This document shows positions 25,036-32,839 of a DNA stretch of 64,000 nt, piece by piece; within the stretch, counting starts at the first letter, position 1; every line of letters begins with the position of its first letter. The notes below the pieces were generated by a model. The model saw only the letters and a list, made by a program, of their open reading frames with translations. It was not told where the DNA came from and searched no databases. The stretch covers positions 1,240,001-1,304,000 of the forward strand of contig NZ_JAHVJR010000001.1 in NCBI RefSeq assembly GCF_019801175.1. The letters run 5' to 3'. The DNA comes from Vannielia litorea (lineage in GTDB: Bacteria; Pseudomonadota; Alphaproteobacteria; Rhodobacterales; Rhodobacteraceae). The translations under genes were made by a program, and so were the position numbers.

Positions 25036-25422
25036 TCAGAGCTGGGCAGCGATCGCGGCCACGTCGATCAGCGAGTGAACCTCCGCGATCAACCCCTGCT
25101 CGTAGCGATAGAACACGTGCTCAGTGAACTGCACCCGTCGTCCGTTGACCGGCAAGCCGAAGAGTTCCCCGACCGGCGTACAATCAAAGCTCAGCCGCGC
25201 GGCGATGCGCTCGGGCTCGGCCACCAAGAGCGCGATGGTGAAACGCAAGTCGGGAATCGCCCGAAAATCACCCTCCAGCATGGCCCGGTACCCGGCCAGC
25301 CCGAGGTGCTTTCCGTTGTGGCTCGCCTCTTCGTGAACGTACTCGCCCAGCTTTTCCCAATCCTGCCGATTGAGGCAGTCGATGTAGCCGTGGTAGGCGG
25401 CGATGCAGCCGTCGCGGGTCAT
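25036..25422 (-). CDS. SnoaL-like/NTF2-fold protein
   Basis: A 128-residue single-domain protein of the SnoaL-like ester cyclase group (YIDCLNRQDWEKLGEYVHEEASHNGK...GYRAMLEGDFRAIPDLRF). Members are small alpha+beta barrels with varied or unknown substrates. ATG 25422 is preferred to the longer 25488 start, which would run through the hairpin region. Stands alone, no clear partner. Confidence 0.75.
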   Translation of the reverse strand: MTRDGCIAAYHGYIDCLNRQDWEKLGEYVHEEASHNGKHLGLAGYRAMLEGDFRAIPDLRFTIALLVAEPERIAARLSFDCTPVGELFGLPVNGRRVQFTEHVFYRYEQGLIAEVHSLIDVAAIAAQL

Positions 25423-25457
25423 GAAACCACTCCGATATCCGGCCCAAAAATCGGGCC

Positions 25458-25486
25458 AAAAAAAAGCGCCCGCACAAGGCGGGCGC
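25458..25486 (-). terminator. Strong rho-independent terminator
   Basis: Perfect 8-base arms GCGCCCGC/GCGGGCGC with a 5-base loop, followed in the - direction by eight T. No - strand gene precedes it; it ends the predicted small RNA. Confidence 0.9.
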
Positions 25487-25533
25487 AAGTTATTGAGGCA
25501 GGTTTCATACAGGCAAGAAACCTATCGAGCAGT
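25458..25533 (-). ncRNA. Predicted trans-acting small RNA, about 75 nt
   Basis: A - strand transcript is framed by a sigma-70 promoter (-35 at 25563-25568, -10 at 25540-25545) and the terminator at 25458-25486, with no reading frame inside. It would contain a 5' hairpin (AGGTTTC/GAAACCT arms, 25500-25523, with a 10-base loop containing TTGCCTG), a single-stranded linker and the terminator stem, the usual layout of Hfq-bound small RNAs. It is divergent to the peptide-binding protein gene at 25648. No known RNA family was recognised. Confidence 0.7.
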
Positions 25534-25539
25534 GCCCTC

Positions 25540-25568
25540 TTTATACGCGTTCTGCCGCGTATGTCCAA
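25540..25568 (-). promoter_or_regulatory. Small RNA promoter
   Basis: TTGGAC and TATAAA separated by exactly 17 bases on the - strand, the best sigma-70-type promoter seen in the window. Start expected near 25533. Confidence 0.7.
25543..25562. promoter_or_regulatory. Palindromic operator inside the small RNA promoter
   Basis: ATACGCG-N6-CGCGTAT, perfect 7-base arms, fills the spacer between -35 and -10 and overlaps the -10 box. A dimeric repressor or a MerR-like activator bound here would directly control the small RNA. Confidence 0.6.
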
Positions 25569-25647
25569 GGTAAAAGTTTGAAAAGGCTGAACTCCGCCGC
25601 TAGGATTTGGGTCAAATAAACAAGGGCAGACAGGGATTGTTGCCAAT

Positions 25648-27468
25648 ATGGCCTATCATTTTTTCCAAGCAGCTTCACGGGTTTGCGCGACGCTCGCTCT
25701 GGTTTCCCTCGGGGGATTCGCGGGAGCCGAGCCAAAGCATGGTATCGCCATGTATGGTGAGCCCGCTTTGCCGGCTGATTTTACCGCCCTGCCCTATGTC
25801 AATCCCGAGGCGCCTAAGGGCGGCGAATACGTGCAAAGCGAGATCGGCAGTTTCGACTCGATGCACCCGTTCATCCTCAAGGGCCGCTCCCCATGGGCTT
25901 GGCGCGAGTTTGGTTTCGAGACCCTCATGGGCCGCAGTCAGGACGAGCCATTCACCCTTTACGGCCTGCTGGCTGAAACAGTCGAAACCGGGCCGAACCG
26001 CGAGTGGGTCGAGTTTACCTTGCGGCCCGAAGCTCGGTTTAACGACGGCTCGCCCGTGACCGTGGAAGATGTGATGTGGTCCTACGAGACCCTCGGCACC
26101 CTCGGCCATCCGCGCTACCACACCGCCTGGAAAAAGGTGGCCAAGATGGAGCAGGTCGGCGAGCGCGGCGTGCGCTTCACTTTCAACGAGGCCGACAACG
26201 AACTGGCCCTCTTGATGGGCATGCGTCCGATCATCAAGAAGGCTGATTGGGAGGGTATCGACTTCGAAGAAGCTTCGATGCGTGTGCCTGTTGGCTCCGG
26301 CCCCTACGTGATCGAAAATGTCGATCCGGGCCGCTCGATCACCATGAAGCGCAACCCCGACTGGTGGGGCAAGGACTTGCCATTCAATCGCGGCCAGCAC
26401 AACTTCGACACGCTCCGCTACGAGTGGTTCGGTGATGGCGATGTGGCTTTCGAGGCCTTCCGCGCAGGCGAACTTAGCTACAACCGCGAGAACAACGTCG
26501 CCAAGTGGAACAGCTCCTACGACTTTCCCGCCGTGCAGTCGGGCGATGTGGTGAAGGCGCTGATCCCGCATGAGCGGCCCTCGGGGATCACCGGCCTCGT
26601 GATGAACACCCGCAAGCCGCTTTTCGAGGACTGGCGCGTCCGCGAAGCGATGATCCTCGCCTTCAACTACGAGTTCATCTCCGACAAGCTGAACGACGGC
26701 GGCGACCCGAGGATCTGCTCCTATTTCTGCAACTCCGAACTTGCGATGAAGCCGGGCGCAGCCGAGGGCAAGGTGGCAGAGCTGCTGGCACCCTTCGCAG
26801 CGGACCTTCCGCCAGGCACCATCGAAGGCTACGCGCTGCCCAAGGGCGACGGTTCGGTGCGCAACCGCGCCAATGTGCGGGCCGCGATGGATATGCTGAA
26901 CGACGCCGGCTGGGCCGTGGATGATGCGGGTATGCTCCGCAATGAAGCAGGCGATCCCTTCGCCTTCGAGATCCTCCTGCAAACCGGTGCCCCGCAACCT
27001 GCCAACATCGCCGAGCTTTACGTTGAAGGCCTCAAGCGGCTGGGCATGGACGTAACCATCGAGGCTATCGACCGCGCGCAGTACCGCGAGAGGACCGACA
27101 ATTATGACTTCGATATGACTTGGTATACTCGCCCCCTCTCCATGTCGCCCGGCAACGAGCAAACGCTTTACTGGGGCTCTGCGGGCGTGACCGAGCCGGG
27201 AACGCGCAACTGGATGGGCATGAACTCCCCCGCCGCCGAGGCGATGATCCGCGCGATGCTCGAAACAGAGGATCGCGAGGTATTTCTCGCCGCCGTGCAT
27301 GGCCTCGACCGTGTTCTGACCGCAGGGCGCTACGTGATCCCGATCTGGTACAGCCCCGAGGCTCGGCTCGCGTTCAAGAAAGAGATGAAATACAACGCCG
27401 AGCACCTGCCGGCCTATGGCGATTGGGCCGGGTTCCTTCCGGATGTGTGGTGGTGGCAGGCGGAGTGA
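25648..27468 (+). CDS. ABC extracellular solute-binding protein, family 5 (YejA-like)
   Basis: A 606-residue exported protein: signal peptide to GFAGAEP, then an SBP_bac_5 fold (VNPEAPKGGEYVQSE, FTLRPEARFNDGSPVTVEDVMWSYE, GSGPYVIE, NPDWWGKDLP). Closest in outline to YejA-type peptide/microcin C binding proteins, which share the HGIAMYG...P...NPEAPKGG start. The permease and ATPase genes usually linked to it are absent here, so it is an orphan in this window. The stop overlaps the next gene by 4 bases. The small RNA promoter lies divergently 80 bases upstream. Confidence 0.88.
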   Translation: MAYHFFQAASRVCATLALVSLGGFAGAEPKHGIAMYGEPALPADFTALPYVNPEAPKGGEYVQSEIGSFDSMHPFILKGRSPWAWREFGFETLMGRSQDEPFTLYGLLAETVETGPNREWVEFTLRPEARFNDGSPVTVEDVMWSYETLGTLGHPRYHTAWKKVAKMEQVGERGVRFTFNEADNELALLMGMRPIIKKADWEGIDFEEASMRVPVGSGPYVIENVDPGRSITMKRNPDWWGKDLPFNRGQHNFDTLRYEWFGDGDVAFEAFRAGELSYNRENNVAKWNSSYDFPAVQSGDVVKALIPHERPSGITGLVMNTRKPLFEDWRVREAMILAFNYEFISDKLNDGGDPRICSYFCNSELAMKPGAAEGKVAELLAPFAADLPPGTIEGYALPKGDGSVRNRANVRAAMDMLNDAGWAVDDAGMLRNEAGDPFAFEILLQTGAPQPANIAELYVEGLKRLGMDVTIEAIDRAQYRERTDNYDFDMTWYTRPLSMSPGNEQTLYWGSAGVTEPGTRNWMGMNSPAAEAMIRAMLETEDREVFLAAVHGLDRVLTAGRYVIPIWYSPEARLAFKKEMKYNAEHLPAYGDWAGFLPDVWWWQAE

Positions 27469-28418
27469 TCCGCCCTGCCCTCCTCGCACTCGCCCTGAGT
27501 TCAGTGGCGATGACGGTTCAGGCTGAAACGCTTGAAATCCCCGGGCCTGAAGGCCCCTTGCAAGGAGAATTGCTCCTCCCTGAGCGCGCGACCCACGCCG
27601 TGGTGATCGTGCCGGGCTCCGGCCCGATCGACCGCGATGGCCGGTTCTCCACCGGTCGCGGCGCGCTCAGCTACAAGCTGCTGGCCGAAGCCTTGGCTGC
27701 AGAGGGCGTGGCCAGCCTGCGGATCGACAAGCGCGGGCTGTTCGGCAGCAAGGCGGCGATCTCCGACCCGGAGGCGGTAACGGTTGAAGCCTATGGCGAA
27801 GACGTGGCCCATTGGGCGACAGAGCTCGCAGGCCGGATGGGCCAAAGCTGCGTCTGGCTCGCCGGCCATTCCGAGGGTGGGCTGGTGTCCCTCGCGACCG
27901 CCTCTGCCGGTGCGCCCCACATCTGCGGGCTCGTCCTGCTCGCGGCGCCCGGGCGCCCGCTCTCAGTGATCCTGCGCGAGCAACTTGCCCGACAACCGCT
28001 GGCACGGGCCTATGACGACGAGATGGAGCGGATCTTTAGCACCCTCGAGCGCGGCGAGCGGGTCGATATCGAAACCCTCAGCCCTGCCCTCCGCCAACCT
28101 TGGCGCGACAGCATTCAGGGCTTTCTCATCAACCTCTTCTCCAAGGACCCGGTCGCGCTGGCCCGGGCCTATAGCGGTCCCATTCTAGTCGTCCAGGGCG
28201 CCCGTGACGTGCAGATCACGCCCGTTGATGCCGCAGCGCTTGTCGGGGCCAATCCTCGCGCAACGTTGCGCATATTCGCTCTCATGACCCACATGCTGAA
28301 GGACGATGTGGAGGGCGAACCCTATGCCACCTATGAGGACCCAGACGTACCGCTGACCGATGGCCTGGCCTCTGAAATCGCCGCTTTCATCAGCAATCCA
28401 GCCGCCGTTGCACGTTAA
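27465..28418 (+). CDS. Exported alpha/beta hydrolase
   Basis: A 317-residue hydrolase with a signal peptide (IRPALLALALSSVAMTVQAE) and the nucleophile elbow GHSEGG (G-x-S-x-G); the family resembles YqiA/dienelactone-type lysophospholipase hydrolases with VVIVPGSGPIDRDGR as the oxyanion loop. Asp in VVQGARDVQI and His in LMTHMLKDD could complete the triad. Starts with GTG overlapping the binding-protein stop (GTGA), so it is co-translated with the putative peptide receptor; substrate unknown. Confidence 0.8.
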   Translation: MIRPALLALALSSVAMTVQAETLEIPGPEGPLQGELLLPERATHAVVIVPGSGPIDRDGRFSTGRGALSYKLLAEALAAEGVASLRIDKRGLFGSKAAISDPEAVTVEAYGEDVAHWATELAGRMGQSCVWLAGHSEGGLVSLATASAGAPHICGLVLLAAPGRPLSVILREQLARQPLARAYDDEMERIFSTLERGERVDIETLSPALRQPWRDSIQGFLINLFSKDPVALARAYSGPILVVQGARDVQITPVDAAALVGANPRATLRIFALMTHMLKDDVEGEPYATYEDPDVPLTDGLASEIAAFISNPAAVAR

Positions 28419-28524
28419 CCGTGCATTAGGCACTGCTTCCTACCCTCACGACCTATCAACCATGACGCGAATTGATGGGAATCGGAAAATGCGATACGCT
28501 CCGGCGGACTTGGGAGGACAATCG

Positions 28525-28749
28525 ATGGCTTGGAAACAGCTCTTCGAGAACTGGGCGGACGCCCTGCCTAGGATCGTTGACCTTTACCCGCACGTGGATT
28601 GCGTTGCGCTTCAAAGGTTTCGCGGCAACCGTTCGCTCTTCGTTGCCTATCTCGCCGCCACCCACGACCTCACCCTGCGTGAGGCCGAAGAAGGGGTGCA
28701 GGACATGCTTCGGCGTTTCGGACGCAGTCAAATGGCAGAAGCGGCCTGA
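28525..28749 (+). CDS. Small hypothetical protein
   Basis: A 74-residue cytosolic protein with no signal peptide or membrane segment, rich in Arg and Leu, mostly helical by appearance (NWADALPRIVDLYPHVDCVALQ). ATG 28525 has GGGAGGA 9 bases upstream, which supports translation; an earlier ATG at 28489 is possible. It ends 7 bases before the convergent XRE regulator gene. Not recognised. Confidence 0.55.
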   Translation: MAWKQLFENWADALPRIVDLYPHVDCVALQRFRGNRSLFVAYLAATHDLTLREAEEGVQDMLRRFGRSQMAEAA

Positions 28750-28756
28750 CGGTGCC

Positions 28757-29377
28757 CTAGTCGAGCGAGGTGACCCAGAGGATCGTTGCATCCTCGTCGC
28801 TCAGCGACACCACGTTATGCCCCATCGTCGCATCGTAATAAGCACTGTCGCCGCGCCGTAGCTCCACCGGGGAATAAAACTCGGTGTAGAGTTTGATAAC
28901 ACCCGTCAGCACATACAAAAACTCTTCCCCATCGTGCCGCACCCAACCGTCGAACTCCTCCATCCGGCGGGCCCGAATACGGGCGCGATAGGGCAGCATC
29001 TTTTTCTGGGTCAATTGGCTCGCCAACAAGTCATGCTCGTAGGTCGGGGTCATCTGATGATCCCCCTCGCCGCCCTTCGTCACGGCCATACGGCCGTTCA
29101 CCTTCTCCTCACTCGGGGGAGTAAACAGCTGGGGCAGAGAAATTTTCAGCCCTTCGGCAAGCTTCTTCACCGCATCATAGGTCGGCGACATCTGACCGTT
29201 TTCGATTTTCGAAAGCGTGGAGCGGGCCAGCCCGGCTTGCCGCGCCGCCTGTTCAAGCGTCCATCCTTGCGCGGTGCGCAGGCTCCGCACCCGCTCGCCC
29301 AGATCGAGCGGCGCTGCTTCGGCTTGCTGGCCACTTTCGCGCGCAATACGGATCAGGCTCTTCGGATCGTCTCCCAT
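28757..29377 (-). CDS. XRE-family regulator with C-terminal cupin domain
   Basis: A 206-residue DNA-binding protein. Helix-turn-helix at about residues 28-80 (LGERVRSLRTAQGWTLEQAARQAGLARSTLSKIENG) and a cupin ligand domain (about 125-205, HDGEEFLYVLTGVIKLY, PVELRRGDSAYYD). This architecture regulates amino acid, polyamine or aromatic acid metabolism. ATG 29377 is preferred because the frame's first ATG (29446) would overlap the divergent ligase start. The neighbouring acyl-CoA ligase is the likely target. Confidence 0.85.
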   Translation of the reverse strand: MGDDPKSLIRIARESGQQAEAAPLDLGERVRSLRTAQGWTLEQAARQAGLARSTLSKIENGQMSPTYDAVKKLAEGLKISLPQLFTPPSEEKVNGRMAVTKGGEGDHQMTPTYEHDLLASQLTQKKMLPYRARIRARRMEEFDGWVRHDGEEFLYVLTGVIKLYTEFYSPVELRRGDSAYYDATMGHNVVSLSDEDATILWVTSLD

Positions 29378-29444
29378 GGCCAAGCGGTTTACGAGGCCCT
29401 TTGACCCCTTGCAAGCACGGCCTGCCAGCGCTAGCAGATTGGCC

Positions 29445-30905
29445 ATGAGCGCCTCCTGCCCCTCCCCGTTTAACTTGGCAGCCTATGTGCTTGGTGCAGC
29501 TGAGAAAAGTCCAGACAAGACCGCTCTCGTCATCGCCGGCGCCAGCAAAGCAAAACGCTGGCGATACGGTGAAATCCGCGGACATGTCGCAGGCATCGCC
29601 GCTGTCCTGCGAGAGCGCGGCCTCTCTCCCGGTGACCGTGTGCTCCTCCGTCTCGGCAACACGGTAGAGTTTCCACTCGCCTACCTTGGCGCGATCTGGG
29701 CAGGCCTTGTGCCCGTGCCAACGTCCGCCGCACTAACCGCCCCAGAGATCACCGCCATAGCCGCAGAACTCCGGCCTGCGCTCGTTATTGCAGGTGAAGG
29801 CGTTGCCTTGCCCGAGAACTCCGCACCAGTCCTTCCCGAAGCTGCTTTGCATGAGATGAAGGGTGAGATGGACCCCGAGATGGGAAACCCCAACCGCCTC
29901 GCCTACATCATCTACACCTCCGGCACCTCCGGACGCCCGCGCGGCGTGATGCACGCGCATCGTGCTGTCTGGGCGCGGCGGATGATGTGGGAGGGCTGGT
30001 ATGACCTGAAAGAGGATGACCGGCTCCTCCACGCTGGCGCCTTCAACTGGACCTACACCCTTGGGACCGGCCTGATGGACCCTTGGGCACGCGGGGCTAC
30101 GGCGGTCATCCCGGTGGCGGGCACCAAGGCCGAGCAACTCCCATTGCTCATGGCCCGCCATGATGCCACGATTTTTGCCGCTGCACCGGGCGTTTACCGC
30201 CAGATGTTGAGGCATCATGAGAGACTCTCTACCCCCAAGCTGCGGCACGGCATTTCAGCTGGTGAGAAGCTGCCTGAAGCAACGAGCACGGCCTGGAGGT
30301 CAGCGAGCGGAACCGAGATCTATGAGGCGCTGGGAATGTCGGAGTGCTCCACCTACGTTTCCGGCAGCCCCAATCGTCCGGCCCCGGAGGGCGCCAGCGG
30401 TTACCCACAACCCGGTCGGCACATCCGTGTCGGGAAAGACGGGCAGTTGGCCATCCACCGCTCCGATCCCGGGCTGATGCTGGGCTACCTTGATGCCCCT
30501 GAGGAGACAGCGGAGCGGTTCGACGGCGAATGGTTTCTGACCGGGGACACGGTGGCGGAAGGCCCGGACGGCGCGATCACCTATCTGGGCCGCAACGATG
30601 ACATGATGAACGCCGGAGGGTATCGAGTGTCGCCCCTTGAGGTCGAAGCCGTGATGGCGGGGCATCCCGACATCACCGGTGCTGCCGCGGTCGAGCACGA
30701 GGTGAAACCCGGAACCACAGTGATCCGATGCTTTTACACTGCCCCACAACCGATTGAAGTCGATAGTCTTTCAGGCTTCGCTGCAAGCCGATTGGCGCGC
30801 TACAAGTGCCCCCGGATATTCACCCATATCGAGGCGATCCCGACCAACGCCAACGGCAAGGTTAACCGCACAGTCCTGCGCAACCGGCCTCTCGACCCTG
30901 CGTAG
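29445..30905 (+). CDS. Acyl-CoA ligase/AMP-dependent synthetase
   Basis: A 486-residue adenylate-forming enzyme. Phosphate-binding loop YIIYTSGTSGRPRGV, the A8-type region FLTGDTVAEGPDGAITYLGRNDDMMNAGGYRVSP and the terminal catalytic Lys motif PTNANGKVNRTVLR are intact. It activates a carboxylic acid as acyl-AMP then acyl-CoA; the benzoate-CoA ligase-like FNWTYTLGTGLMDPWARGAT segment suggests an aromatic or short-chain acid, but the substrate is open. ATG 29445 has no clear ribosome site; it is divergent to the XRE/cupin regulator. Confidence 0.85.
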   Translation: MSASCPSPFNLAAYVLGAAEKSPDKTALVIAGASKAKRWRYGEIRGHVAGIAAVLRERGLSPGDRVLLRLGNTVEFPLAYLGAIWAGLVPVPTSAALTAPEITAIAAELRPALVIAGEGVALPENSAPVLPEAALHEMKGEMDPEMGNPNRLAYIIYTSGTSGRPRGVMHAHRAVWARRMMWEGWYDLKEDDRLLHAGAFNWTYTLGTGLMDPWARGATAVIPVAGTKAEQLPLLMARHDATIFAAAPGVYRQMLRHHERLSTPKLRHGISAGEKLPEATSTAWRSASGTEIYEALGMSECSTYVSGSPNRPAPEGASGYPQPGRHIRVGKDGQLAIHRSDPGLMLGYLDAPEETAERFDGEWFLTGDTVAEGPDGAITYLGRNDDMMNAGGYRVSPLEVEAVMAGHPDITGAAAVEHEVKPGTTVIRCFYTAPQPIEVDSLSGFAASRLARYKCPRIFTHIEAIPTNANGKVNRTVLRNRPLDPA

Positions 30906-30967
30906 GCGCACGCTGTGAAGGGGTTTTCACCCTTTCCTCCCGCACGCCCGCGTGACACACCTGACCC

Positions 30968-31612
30968 ATGATCAAGCTCGATATCTTCTCCGACCCGATC
31001 TGCCCTTGGTGCTTCATCGGCAAGACCCTGCTCGACAGGGCGCTCACTGAAGCCGCGCAGAACCCCTTCACCATCGAGTATCACCCTTTCCAGCTGAACC
31101 CGGAAATGCCCAAAGGCGGGATGGACCGGCGCGAGTATCTTGAAGCCAAGTTTGGCGGCAAGGAGGGCGCGCTGGAGGTCTATGGTCGCATTGCAGAAGT
31201 GGCCGAGGAGGCCGGGCTGATGCTCAACTTGGCCGCAATAGAGCGCACGCCCAACACGCTGGATGCCCATCGAGTGATCCACTGGGCTGGGCTGGAGCAA
31301 CGGCAAATCCCTGTCGTGTCAATGCTTTTCGACGCCTACTTCATGCAGGGTCGCGATATTGAGGACCACGAAGTCTTGGCCGACATCGCCGACAGCGCAG
31401 GGTGTGACGCCGCGGTCATTCAACGCCTTTTGGCGAGCGATGCCGACGCGGAAGACATTCGCGCCCGCGACGCCCACGCCCGAGAGCGCGGCGTCAGTGC
31501 GGTGCCGACCCACATCATCGCCAATCAGCATGTGGTGCCCGGCAGTCAGCAGCCTGAGCTGTGGCTGAAGCTGATCGATGAAATCAACGGCCAGATCGGA
31601 TCCTTTCAATGA
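30968..31612 (+). CDS. DsbA-family (FrnE-like) oxidoreductase
   Basis: A 214-residue cytosolic thioredoxin-fold protein with a CPWC active site near the N-terminus (DPICPWCFIGK) and the cis-Pro loop VPTHII. FrnE-type proteins act as cytosolic disulfide isomerases or 2-hydroxychromene isomerase-like enzymes. No signal peptide. Its stop overlaps the MFS gene start by 4 bases, so the two are co-translated; a joint role in stress or drug response is possible. Confidence 0.88.
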   Translation: MIKLDIFSDPICPWCFIGKTLLDRALTEAAQNPFTIEYHPFQLNPEMPKGGMDRREYLEAKFGGKEGALEVYGRIAEVAEEAGLMLNLAAIERTPNTLDAHRVIHWAGLEQRQIPVVSMLFDAYFMQGRDIEDHEVLADIADSAGCDAAVIQRLLASDADAEDIRARDAHARERGVSAVPTHIIANQHVVPGSQQPELWLKLIDEINGQIGSFQ

Positions 31613-32835
31613 GCCTTGCCGAACGGGCGCCGTCCGCGGGGCGCTTGAGCCGCACGGAATTCACCGCCCTGATGGCGATGCTCTTCGCAACCATCGCCTT
31701 CTCCACTGATGCGATGCTGCCGGCGATGCCGACCATTGTCGACGAGCTGACGCCGGATAGCCCCAACCGCGCGCAACTCATCATCACCTTCTTCATGCTC
31801 GGCATGGGCCTCGGAACCCTCGTCACCGGCCCGCTGTCCGATGCCTTCGGTCGCAAACCTACGATTCTGGCCTGTGCAGGCCTTTACATTGGCGGCTCGG
31901 TACTGGCCTGGGTCGCGCCATCACTGGAACTGCTGCTCGCCGCGCGTGTCATTCAGGGCCTCGGCGCCGCCGGGCCACGGATCGTTGGCCTCGCAATCGT
32001 CCGCGATCAATACTCCGGCCGCGAGATGGCCAAGCTGACGAGCTTCATCTTCCTCGTCTTCTCTCTCTTTCCCGCCTTCGCGCCGCTTATAGGCGAAGGT
32101 GTGATCACACTCTTCGGCTGGCGCTCGATCTTCCTGGTTTTCGTTCTCTTCATTGGCATCTCGTCGCTCTGGCTCTTCTTCCGCCAACCGGAGACCCTGC
32201 CGCGGGACGCCAGGGTTCGCTTCTCGACCGAGACCCTGCTGACCAACGTCAAAACGGTGGTTTCAAACCGGACAGTGCGCTTTACGATCGCCGTGCAAAT
32301 CTTTATTTTCGCACAGCTTCTCACGATCATATCCACCACGCAGCCGGTTTTTGACGAGGTCTTCGAGAAAGAGGCCAGCTTCGCGCTCTGGTTTGCCTTC
32401 ATCGCGCTCTGCGCCAGCACATCGAGCTTTCTGAACGCGCGTTTCGTGATGACGGTCGGCATGCGCGGCATGGTGATCCGGGCGCTCGTTGCTGTTTCGG
32501 CTATCACGCTCTCGGCCCTTGTGATCACGCAATTCACCGCCCACGCCTCCACAGCGCATTTCGTGATCTACGTGATCTGGGTGATTACAATCTTCTACCA
32601 GATGGGCCTGACGATGGGGAACCTGAACGCCCTCGCGCTAGAGCCCATGGGCAAGCTGGCAGGCACCGCGACTTCGGTGACCGGGGCCATCTCAACGGCT
32701 CTTGCTGTGGTGGTTGGCACGCCAATCGGCCAGTTCTTCGACGGCACCACAACGCCCATTATCCTTGGGTGTTTTCTGTCGGGCCTCGTCGCTCTTGGCC
32801 TGATGCTCTGGATGGGCAATCCAGATAAATCCTAA
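31609..32835 (+). CDS. MFS multidrug efflux transporter, Bcr/CflA type
   Basis: A 408-residue inner-membrane protein with about 12 hydrophobic segments. The loop GPLSDAFGRKP between segments 2 and 3 is the MFS signature, and the DAMLPAMPTI motif in segment 1 is typical of the Bcr/CflA drug-proton antiporters (DHA1 family). Probably exports small toxic compounds. Coupled to the preceding DsbA-like gene; mfd converges 4 bases downstream. Confidence 0.87.
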   Translation: MSLAERAPSAGRLSRTEFTALMAMLFATIAFSTDAMLPAMPTIVDELTPDSPNRAQLIITFFMLGMGLGTLVTGPLSDAFGRKPTILACAGLYIGGSVLAWVAPSLELLLAARVIQGLGAAGPRIVGLAIVRDQYSGREMAKLTSFIFLVFSLFPAFAPLIGEGVITLFGWRSIFLVFVLFIGISSLWLFFRQPETLPRDARVRFSTETLLTNVKTVVSNRTVRFTIAVQIFIFAQLLTIISTTQPVFDEVFEKEASFALWFAFIALCASTSSFLNARFVMTVGMRGMVIRALVAVSAITLSALVITQFTAHASTAHFVIYVIWVITIFYQMGLTMGNLNALALEPMGKLAGTATSVTGAISTALAVVVGTPIGQFFDGTTTPIILGCFLSGLVALGLMLWMGNPDKS

Positions 32836-32839
32836 GCGG

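Noticed and set aside
25689..27489. Long - strand frame antisense to the peptide-binding protein gene
   Set aside because: Composition and lack of motifs mark it as a shadow frame; the + strand protein has clear family features.
28409..28425. TGCACG-TTAAC-CGTGCA hairpin at the hydrolase stop
   Set aside because: Short stem, no T run, overlaps the stop codon; too weak to call a terminator.
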